DNA of 11,688 bases from an uncultured bacterium (GTDB taxonomy: Bacteria > Pseudomonadota > Alphaproteobacteria > Rhodospirillales > Rhodospirillaceae). A program made the translations under genes and the position numbers. Positions 6,001 to 11,688 of this stretch are shown here, piece by piece. The stretch's first letter is position 1; every line of letters starts with the position of its first letter. The stretch lies in assembly GCA_903896775.1 (NCBI GenBank), contig CAITZE010000030.1, positions 1 through 11,688 on the forward strand, written 5' to 3'. The notes beneath the pieces are model-generated. The model was not told the origin of the DNA. It worked only from the letters and a program-made list of their open reading frames with translations, and made no database searches.

Positions 6001-7401
6001 TTACCTGCGCTTACGCATTTCGCGTAAATTATTCTGGGCCAGGACTTTAATGTCCTGCAGGCGGTACCAGGTCGGGGTGTCCTTGGTCAGCAGGCGTTCC
6101 GCCTCGGCGCAGTAGCGCGCCACATCGCCGAATTGGCCCAGCAAAATGGCCCTTTCCGCCGCGGCATAGGCCGACATGCCGGTATCGTTGGCTTGCGCGT
6201 AAGAGCGGGCCAGCATGTCCCAGGCCCCGGCGTCTTCCGAATCCAGCGCCAGCGCGTGTTTGAGGGTGGCTTGGGCTTCGGGCGCGTTCTCGGGCTTGTT
6301 GCTCTCGACCAGGGCATGGGCCAGCGAGGTCAGGATTTCCGGCGCATCGGGCATGTACTTCAGCGCTTCGCGGTAAGCGACGACAGACTCGTCGACACGG
6401 CTTTGGCTCAGCAGCATGTCGCCTTTGATCTGCCAGAAGTATTGATCGTGGGGCGCGTCCGTCAACAGGCTGTCGACAATCGGCAGCGCCTGATCGAACT
6501 GGCCGCGCCGGTAAAAGGCGATGGCGCGCGCATAGCGGGCTTCGATGCTTTTGTCGGACTCAGGATAGCGCTGCAAGGTGGTGACCTGCGGCTTCAGAAA
6601 GGCGAACAGCTTGGCCAGCATGCGCCGGTGCTGGCGATCCAATTCGGGGTCCGAGGGCACGTCGGTATAGGGCGAGGCTTGCATGGCGGCTTCCATCGCC
6701 GACATACGCTCGATGCTGAGCGGATGGCTTTGCAGATAAGGATCGATGTTGATCGTCACCAGGCGTTCGTCGCCGGAAATGCGCTCGAAGAAATCGTGAA
6801 TGCCTTTGATGGACTGGTGCGTGTCGTTCAGCACTTTAATGGCGAACTGGTCGGCGCGGGCTTCCTGGCCACGGCTGAAACTTAGGAACTCGCCCAGGGC
6901 GGCGCGCTGGCTGCCCATCATCAACGCGATGCCGAGGGTGGGATTTCCGCTCGCGACACCGGCAGCGATGCCCAAGAGCGTGCCCAGCATCGAGATGGTC
7001 TGGGGCCCTGCGATATCGCTGGCCACCATGATGACGTGGCCGCCGGCGATGTGACCGAACTCGTGGGCCATGACGCCGATGACTTCGTTGGAGTTCTTTG
7101 CGCGGAGCAGCAGGCCGGTGTGGATGTAGACATTGCCGCCTTCGGTGGCGAAGGCGTTCAAGGTGTTGTCCACGATCATGTGGATGGCGATGCTTTCGGG
7201 CGGGATGCCACCGGCGATCAGCAACGGGCGTGCGTATGCTTTTAAAGTTTCGCCGATCTCGGTGTCTTCCAGAATCATGCCGCTACTGAAGTCTTGCGCC
7301 CGAGCGTGGCCGCTTGTACCCATCAGGAGAACGCCGAGGGACGCCGCCGCTAGGAAGCGGCTCGCCCATCGGCCAGCACGTTTTTGCGCGCCCCCAGGCA
7401 C
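6001..7401 (-). CDS. BepA-like periplasmic M48 metalloprotease with TPR domain
   Basis: Exported zinc protease of about 466 residues. The M48 domain contains MAHEFGHIAGGH (HEFGH zinc-binding and catalytic residues) and a downstream RGQEARADQFA that supplies the third ligand (Glu of ExxAD). The C-terminal half is made of TPR-like helical pairs (ARAIAFYRRGQFDQALPIVD, DMLLSQSRVDESVVAYREAL, YAAAERAILLGQF). This M48+TPR layout is that of BepA (YfgC), an E. coli periplasmic protease/chaperone for LptD and other outer-membrane proteins. The start is uncertain: the frame is open to ATGs at 7488 and 7518, but these put 40-50 residues before the signal peptide (RWASRFLAAASLGVLLMG, cleavage near ARA-Q). 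GTG at 7401 gives a normal signal peptide, though without a clear Shine-Dalgarno. Probable first gene of the minus-strand run. Confidence 0.9.
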   Translation of the reverse strand: MPGGAQKRAGRWASRFLAAASLGVLLMGTSGHARAQDFSSGMILEDTEIGETLKAYARPLLIAGGIPPESIAIHMIVDNTLNAFATEGGNVYIHTGLLLRAKNSNEVIGVMAHEFGHIAGGHVIMVASDIAGPQTISMLGTLLGIAAGVASGNPTLGIALMMGSQRAALGEFLSFSRGQEARADQFAIKVLNDTHQSIKGIHDFFERISGDERLVTINIDPYLQSHPLSIERMSAMEAAMQASPYTDVPSDPELDRQHRRMLAKLFAFLKPQVTTLQRYPESDKSIEARYARAIAFYRRGQFDQALPIVDSLLTDAPHDQYFWQIKGDMLLSQSRVDESVVAYREALKYMPDAPEILTSLAHALVESNKPENAPEAQATLKHALALDSEDAGAWDMLARSYAQANDTGMSAYAAAERAILLGQFGDVARYCAEAERLLTKDTPTWYRLQDIKVLAQNNLREMRKRR

Positions 7402-7422
7402 GGCAGGAAAGAAGTCAGAGTT

Positions 7423-7458
7423 TTGCACAGACGTTTGCACAGTTACTTGCACAGTCAC
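7423..7458. repeat. Three tandem 12-bp repeats (TTGCACAG-N4) in a divergent gene gap
   Basis: TTGCACAGACGT, TTGCACAGTTAC and TTGCACAGTCAC follow one another without spacers: the first 8 bases are identical in all three and the last 4 vary. They lie between the probable start of the M48 protease gene (minus) and that of the GGT-like lipoprotein gene (plus). On the minus strand they could instead encode V-T-V-Q-type tetrapeptides if the protease starts further upstream. As non-coding DNA they look like an operator array spaced near one helical turn. Confidence 0.6.
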
Positions 7459-7488
7459 GGGCTCACACACGGGGTTAAAGTACGGCAT

Positions 7489-8871
7489 ATGGTTAAAAGC
7501 TGGGCCGGCCGCTCCCACGTGTCCGGCAGAGGTAGAGATAGCGCCGGATTATGGCATTTTCCCGGGAGCGCTCGCCGCCTTTTTTCGCTGTGTGGAGCCC
7601 TTGTAATGACAGGACTTCTCGGCGGAATCCTGGCCGGCTGCGACAGCTTGCCGCAAGTTCGGTTACAATTGGGCGCAGGCGATGTCAGCCCGTTTTATAC
7701 CGGCATGATCGCTGCCGATGAGCCGGAAGCCGTTATGGTTGCGCGCGATATTCTGAAGGCTGGCGGTACGGCCACCGATGCCGCCGCGGCGATGGGCCTC
7801 GCCCTTTCAGTCACATTGCCGTCATCGGCCGGGCTCGGCGGCAGCGGCGCCTGCATTGTTCACGATAGCGTTAGCGGCACGACCGAAGCCCTCGATTTCA
7901 CGGCACGCGCCGGGGAAGACAAGGGTGCCGCGCGATATCGCTCGGCAATTCCCGCGCTCGCGCGCGGCCTGTTCGCCTTGCATGCGAAATACGGCAAGCT
8001 GCCCTGGGCGCAAGTGGTAGCGCCGGCGGAAAATCTCGCGCGCTTCGGGCATAAGGTGTCGCGCGCTTTCGCGCAGGATCTGGCCGCCGATGGCGGTGCC
8101 TTGGTCAACGACCGCACGGCGCTCACCACTTTCATGACACCGCGCCGGCAAACGCTTCAGGTCGGCGATACCGCCAAGCAGCCCGATCTCGCAACGACCT
8201 TGGGACGTTTGCGCGAGCATGGACCCAGCGCGTTTTACACCGGAACCGCGGGCCACGATGTTGAAGACGCCATTGCAACGGCGGGCGGTGCGATCACCAT
8301 CGCGGACATGGAAAGCAATGTGCCGACCTGGGTCGCAGCCGCCGGTTTCGACGATGGCGCGGCGCGTGTGTATGTACTGCCGAAAGAAGTCGGCGGCGGC
8401 GAGTTCAAGGACGCTTTCGATGCAGCGCCGCCGCAGTCACCTGCGGATGAGTTCACCACGGCAGGGGCTACTAGCTTTGTTGTCTCCGATAACGCGGGCG
8501 GTGCGGTCGCCTGCGGGTTCGATATGGGCAAGCCCTTCGGCACCGGCATGATGCCAACTGGCATGGGCTTTTTATTGGCGCCGTCGCCGGAAGTCGCACC
8601 TCGCCATCCGTTGGCGTCGGTGATTGCAGTCAATCGTTCCAACAACAAATTGATCTTCGCAGCGGCAGCGGCTGGTTCCGAAGCGATCCCACGCACGGCG
8701 GTTGTGGCTAAAGCGACCATCGTCGAGCGGCATAAGGTGGACGGACCCGTGACCGCCCGGCGTTCGGGTCTGGTCAATATGTTGACCTGCGATCTCGATG
8801 AACATGCCTGCCTGGTGCAGAGCGATCCGGCCGGCGCTGGATATGCGGTTGTCCTCAATTCGAAGAAGTAG
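7489..8871 (+). CDS. Lipoprotein with degenerate gamma-glutamyltransferase fold
   Basis: About 460 residues from the ATG at 7489; GTG 7519 is also possible. ATG 7606 has a good GGAG but would remove the positive residues (ARRLFSL) before the lipoprotein h-region. Lipobox LAGC is at about 48-51, with Asp after the Cys, which in E. coli favours inner-membrane retention. The GGT family is visible in GMIAADEPEAVMVARDILKA, GGTATDAAAAMGLALSV, SSAGLGGSGACIV and, late, FGTGMMPTGMGFLL and HPLAS. GGT normally self-cleaves before a Thr in a TTH-S motif; the aligned stretch here is GATSFVVSD, so nucleophile and His are missing. The substrate-binding Arg of E. coli GGT (DFRE) aligns with Thr (DFTA). The protein is also about 100 residues shorter than usual. 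Glutathione hydrolysis is therefore doubtful; a binding or altered role is inferred. It is followed by an aminotransferase gene after 13 nt. Confidence 0.8.
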   Translation: MVKSWAGRSHVSGRGRDSAGLWHFPGSARRLFSLCGALVMTGLLGGILAGCDSLPQVRLQLGAGDVSPFYTGMIAADEPEAVMVARDILKAGGTATDAAAAMGLALSVTLPSSAGLGGSGACIVHDSVSGTTEALDFTARAGEDKGAARYRSAIPALARGLFALHAKYGKLPWAQVVAPAENLARFGHKVSRAFAQDLAADGGALVNDRTALTTFMTPRRQTLQVGDTAKQPDLATTLGRLREHGPSAFYTGTAGHDVEDAIATAGGAITIADMESNVPTWVAAAGFDDGAARVYVLPKEVGGGEFKDAFDAAPPQSPADEFTTAGATSFVVSDNAGGAVACGFDMGKPFGTGMMPTGMGFLLAPSPEVAPRHPLASVIAVNRSNNKLIFAAAAAGSEAIPRTAVVAKATIVERHKVDGPVTARRSGLVNMLTCDLDEHACLVQSDPAGAGYAVVLNSKK

Positions 8872-8884
8872 TTAGGGACAGGTT

Positions 8885-10045
8885 ATGGCGATCAAGATTG
8901 CGCAGCGGGCACTGGTGCCGCCGTTCATTGTGATGGACGTGATGCGCGAAGCCGCCGCCTTGGAAGCGGCAGGGCGCAGCATCATGCATCTTGAAGTGGG
9001 CCAGCCGTCGACCGGAATTCCCGCCGGTGCCGCGCGTGCCGTGGCGCGAGCTCTCGAGAATGATCCTCTGGGCTACACGCTGGCCGGTGGAATGCCGGCG
9101 CTGCGTGAACGCATCGCGCGCCATTATCGCGAGACATCCGGCATCGATGTGCCGGCGGAGCGGATTTTTGTCACCATCGGTTCTTCGGGAGCCTTTGTGC
9201 TGGCGTTCCTCGCCGCCTTTGAAGCCGGTGATCGTGTGGCATTGGCAGCACCGGGATATCCGGCCTATCGGCATACATTGACCAGCCTCGGCATTGTGCC
9301 TGAATTGATCGAGGTTGATGCGGCGACGCGCTATCAGCCCACCGTCGATCACTTGAAGAAGATGTCACGGCAGCCTGAGGGTTTGCCCGACGGTTTGATT
9401 GTCGCGAGCCCCGCCAATCCTACCGGTTCGGTGATTCTGCCCGAGGCCTTCCGCGAGCTGGCGGCCTTTTGCGACACCAACGGCGTGCGGCTTATCTCCG
9501 ACGAGATTTATCACGGCATCACTTACGGCGTGGAGGCAACCTCCGCCGCCGGTGTGTCGGAGAATGCCATCGTGGTGAACAGCTTCTCCAAATATTTCAG
9601 CATGACGGGCTGGCGTCTGGGTTGGCTTGTGGTGCCGACCGATCTTTTGCGCCCGTTGGAATGCCTTGCGCAGAATCTATTCATCTCACCGCCCGCGATT
9701 TCGCAAGTCGGCGGCATCGCGGTGTTCGATTGCCGCGACGAGTTAGATGCCAATGTCGCGCGCTATGCCCGTAATCGTGAAGTGTTGCTGCGCCGTTTGC
9801 CCGAAAGCGGGTTTACGCGCTTCGCGCCCGCAGACGGTGCGTTTTACATCTACGCCGACATCTCAGGGTTTGGCGAAGACGCCGCGGTGTTCTGCAAACG
9901 CATGCTGAATGAAGCCGGCGTGGCGACGACGCCGGGGATCGATTTCGATCCCTTTCACGGCCATCAGTTTGTGCGGTTTTCTTTCGCCCGCAGCACGGAT
10001 GACATGGAAGAGGCCTGCACGCGCCTCGCAAAGTGGCGCGCCTAG
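8885..10045 (+). CDS. PLP-dependent class I/II aminotransferase (aspartate aminotransferase-like)
   Basis: A 386-residue cytoplasmic fold-type I transaminase. Seen in order: substrate loop EVGQPSTG (37-44), GYTLAGGMPALRERIA (63-78), the cofactor loop GSSGAF (99-104), SPANPTG (175-181, Asn178), SDEIYHGITYG (205-215, Asp206 and Tyr209 hold PLP), SFSKYFSMTGWRLGW (233-247, Lys236 forms the Schiff base) and FVRFSFA (362-368, Arg364 binds the substrate carboxylate). All core catalytic residues are present. It belongs to the large aspartate/alanine aminotransferase-like group; substrate cannot be assigned. AGGGA (8874-8878) lies 6 nt upstream of the ATG, and the gap to the GGT-like gene is only 13 nt, so the two are probably co-transcribed. 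Two hairpins follow the stop. Confidence 0.93.
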   Translation: MAIKIAQRALVPPFIVMDVMREAAALEAAGRSIMHLEVGQPSTGIPAGAARAVARALENDPLGYTLAGGMPALRERIARHYRETSGIDVPAERIFVTIGSSGAFVLAFLAAFEAGDRVALAAPGYPAYRHTLTSLGIVPELIEVDAATRYQPTVDHLKKMSRQPEGLPDGLIVASPANPTGSVILPEAFRELAAFCDTNGVRLISDEIYHGITYGVEATSAAGVSENAIVVNSFSKYFSMTGWRLGWLVVPTDLLRPLECLAQNLFISPPAISQVGGIAVFDCRDELDANVARYARNREVLLRRLPESGFTRFAPADGAFYIYADISGFGEDAAVFCKRMLNEAGVATTPGIDFDPFHGHQFVRFSFARSTDDMEEACTRLAKWRA

Positions 10046-10080
10046 TTCTCCTTAACGAGCGTCGCGAGTTTAGGAGAACT
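10044..10080. terminator. Hairpin AGTTCTCCT / AGGAGAACT after the aminotransferase
   Basis: A perfect 9-bp inverted repeat beginning at the aminotransferase stop codon, with a 19-nt loop. It is placed between convergent genes, so it may protect the 3' end or terminate the plus-strand transcript. There is no clear T-run. Confidence 0.5.
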
Positions 10081-10081
10081 G

Positions 10082-10103
10082 GCGCCCGGTCTTCACCGGG
10101 CGC
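10082..10103. terminator. Strong GC hairpin with CTTC loop between convergent genes
   Basis: GCGCCCGGT and ACCGGGCGC form a perfect 9-bp stem closed by a 4-nt loop, 22 nt beyond the RNase E stop codon (minus strand) and 36 nt beyond the aminotransferase stop. The symmetry allows use in both directions. The lack of a U-tract means it may be a processing or stability hairpin instead of a classical intrinsic terminator. Confidence 0.6.
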
Positions 10104-10125
10104 GCAGAGACCCAAATCCTAAAAG

Positions 10126-11688
10126 TTACTCTTTAGCGTCCCACCAGCCTTTACGAGACGGACCCGACGGTTCCGCTTCTTTAGCTTCAGCACGTGGGGC
10201 TTCAGCACGGGACGGCTGCGGCGCAGGTGCGGCAGCCGGTGGCGCGGGCGGTGCTGCGGCAACTGGTGCTGCTGCAGCGGGCGCTTCGCTGGACGCCTCG
10301 TTGCCGTCGTTGCGCCGCCAGGATTTCGCACCTTCTTTTAAAGCGCGGAAAAACCCTTTGGCGCCGTTGTTGCCGGCAGGCGCATCGCTAGAAGATGTTT
10401 GCGCTGGTTCAGAAGCCTGTACGGCGGCGACGTGGGCCGGCGCTTCGCTTGGGCTGTGCTCGTGGTGTTCGTTGTGGCCGGCAGGCTCATGCTGCGCACC
10501 GTTTTCACTGGGCGCACCACTCTGCAGTGCGCCGTTTTCGCCGCTGTGTTCACCACTGTGTTCACCGGTATTTTCGCTGCCGGGTTCGCCACCGCGACGA
10601 CGACGGCGACCGCCGCGACGTCCACGCCGGCGTCCGCGCCGGGCCGGATCATCGCGACCGGGACGCTCACCGCCGGGCGCGCCAGCTTGCTGGTCGCCAC
10701 CGTGGTTTTCGCCGTGATTTTCGCCGTGATTTTCATCATGGTTCTCGCCGTCATGATGTTCGCCATCGACGCCGTGTTCGCGCGGTGCAGCGGAGGGATT
10801 TTCGGAGTGCGGCGCGCCGGCGAACTCGTTACCTGTGCCCGGCGTGATCGAACCATCGGCATTGCGATTGGCGCCGCCGCGACGTCTGCGGCGACGACGC
10901 TTGCGGCCGCTGCCGTCTTCGCGGCCAGCACCATCGCGATTGGCATCACGATTGGCGTCGCGGGTGGCATCCCGATTATGGTCGCGGTTGGAATCGCGAT
11001 TTCCATCACGATTGCCGTCGCGGTTACCATCACGATTGTTATCACGATTTCCGTCTCTGGGCGGGCGCTGGTCGCGGTGACGCGATTCCTGCGCACGGGG
11101 TTCCGGCGCATCTTCGGAAGAGTCTTCATCGTCCTCAACGTCGGCTTCAATCACGGCCGGGCGCTGGTGTTCGATCTCGCGGGGCGGTTCGCGGAAGGGC
11201 AGGGCTTCGCCGTCTTCGCCGTTCCGCACCGCTTTGACGCGGTCCAGGCGAATGTTCGGCGGCACTAAGGTCGCATCGCCCAGCACAATGGTGCGCAGAC
11301 GATAGCGGCTCTCGATGCTGGCCAAGGCTTCGCGTTTGTAGTTAAGCAGATACAGCGCCACGTCGGGATGCGTGGTGATCGTGACTTCGCTCGAACGCTG
11401 ACGGCCGCCTTCTTCTTCCAGCATCCGCAGCGAATAGACGGCGGCGGATTCCGTCGAACGGACCATGCCTGAGCCCGCGCAATGGGCGCAGACGCGGAAG
11501 TTGGCTTCGATCAAGCTGGGACGCAGACGTTGGCGCGAGAGTTCCAAAAGACCGAAGTGGCTGATGCGGCCCACCTGGATGCGGGCGCGGTCGGCCTTGA
11601 GCGACTCCTTCAGCTTGCGTTCAACCGCGTGGTTGTTGCGGTTGTCTTCCATGTCGATGAAGTCGATGACGATCAGGCCGGCGAGATC
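10126..11688 (-). CDS. rne: Ribonuclease E/G, C-terminal part (5' end outside window)
   Basis: The last 520 residues of an RNase E, the endonuclease and scaffold of the RNA degradosome. The first residues in view (DLAGLIVIDFIDMEDNRNN) are the DNase I-like catalytic core, with the acidic residues expected to bind magnesium. RISHFGLLELSRQRLRPSL follows, then the zinc-link CAHCAGSG (both cysteines kept) and the small domain ending near VPPNIRLDR. From about 145 codons after the first Met in view (11652) the protein is disordered: acidic, then eleven RDxN tetrapeptides, KRRRRRRRGG, His/Glu/Asn-Gly repeats, a second Arg-rich block, GFFRALKEGAKSWRR, an Ala/Pro stretch and the terminal KGWWDAKE. The Arg-rich blocks suggest RNA binding, and the GWW tail resembles the PNPase-binding peptide of Caulobacter RNase E. 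The gene is open to the right edge; the Met at 11652 is internal. Confidence 0.95.
   Translation of the reverse strand, partial: DLAGLIVIDFIDMEDNRNNHAVERKLKESLKADRARIQVGRISHFGLLELSRQRLRPSLIEANFRVCAHCAGSGMVRSTESAAVYSLRMLEEEGGRQRSSEVTITTHPDVALYLLNYKREALASIESRYRLRTIVLGDATLVPPNIRLDRVKAVRNGEDGEALPFREPPREIEHQRPAVIEADVEDDEDSSEDAPEPRAQESRHRDQRPPRDGNRDNNRDGNRDGNRDGNRDSNRDHNRDATRDANRDANRDGAGREDGSGRKRRRRRRRGGANRNADGSITPGTGNEFAGAPHSENPSAAPREHGVDGEHHDGENHDENHGENHGENHGGDQQAGAPGGERPGRDDPARRGRRRGRRGGRRRRRGGEPGSENTGEHSGEHSGENGALQSGAPSENGAQHEPAGHNEHHEHSPSEAPAHVAAVQASEPAQTSSSDAPAGNNGAKGFFRALKEGAKSWRRNDGNEASSEAPAAAAPVAAAPPAPPAAAPAPQPSRAEAPRAEAKEAEPSGPSRKGWWDAKE
10693..10758 (-). repeat. His/Glu/Asn/Gly tetrapeptide repeats in the RNase E tail
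   Basis: Coding repeats of the type GENH/DENH (residues 299-320 counted from the Met at 11652), with a related EHSG block at 10531-10563. At DNA level the unit is 12 bp and close to identical between copies. It is histidine-rich and disordered. Confidence 0.75.
10927..11058 (-). repeat. Eleven 12-bp repeats encoding RDxN in the RNase E tail
   Basis: Units read RDGN, RDNN, RDGN, RDGN, RDGN, RDSN, RDHN, RDAT, RDAN, RDAN, RDGA. The frame is preserved and third-base differences between copies show the array is not a fresh duplication. Alternating Arg and Asp gives a charge-balanced disordered stretch just before an Arg-rich block. Confidence 0.85.

Noticed and set aside
6133..6885. Plus-strand open frame of 250 codons opposite the M48 protease
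   Set aside because: The opposite strand has HEFGH and TPR motifs; this frame has no recognisable domain.
10927..11058. Regular short repeats considered as a CRISPR array or iteron-type origin
   Set aside because: The 12-bp units have no spacers, stay in frame and encode RDxN tetrapeptides inside RNase E, so they are coding repeats.
10399..11268. Plus-strand open frame of 289 codons with a very hydrophobic Ile/Val-rich product, looking like a membrane protein
   Set aside because: It is the complement of the RNase E low-complexity tail; the repetitive RDxN codons read in reverse give Ile/Val/Thr repeats. No ribosome-binding site or domain supports it.

Overview
The window looks like an ordinary high-GC alphaproteobacterial chromosome segment. 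The clues are: an RNase E whose low-complexity, arginine-rich tail ends in a GWW peptide, as described for Caulobacter RNase E; a lone flagellar hook gene behind a sigma-54 promoter with an enhancer-like dyad and an IHF match; and a DsbA-family protein with an ScsC-like N-terminus. Genus cannot be fixed from sequence reading alone. I see no rRNA, tRNA, CRISPR array, insertion sequence, prophage or defence system.

Layout, left to right. (1) The 3' end of thiG (thiazole synthase, + strand) runs straight into a TonB/TolA-type energy transducer. That gene's membrane anchor is only encoded if translation starts at a non-canonical ATC (245) behind a perfect AGGAGG. (2) Convergent to it, on the minus strand, lies an exported protein with a formylglycine-generating-enzyme (SUMF1) fold that lacks the catalytic cysteines. 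(3) A roughly 290-bp intergenic region carries the flgE control elements in order: inverted repeat (2430-2444), perfect IHF match (2500-2512), sigma-54 promoter (2530-2545). flgE follows alone. (4) A minus-strand run reads, in transcription order, BepA-like M48 metalloprotease with TPRs, DsbA/ScsC-like oxidoreductase, DUF2786 + HTH-like protein, GNAT acetyltransferase; the gaps are 41-63 nt, so it may be one operon concerned partly with periplasmic protein quality control. (5) Divergent from the protease is a lipoprotein with a degenerate gamma-glutamyltransferase fold, closely followed (13 nt) by a PLP aminotransferase. The divergent gap contains three tandem 12-bp repeats. (6) Two strong hairpins separate the aminotransferase from the convergent 3' part of the RNase E gene, which runs off the right edge.

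The most notable points are the apparent ATC start with in-frame adjacency to thiG, the textbook sigma-54/IHF/enhancer layout of flgE, the GGT-fold lipoprotein without its nucleophile, the tandem repeats in the divergent promoter region, and the tetrapeptide-repeat tail of RNase E. None of these amounts to a new multi-gene system; they are locus-level oddities in a housekeeping region.
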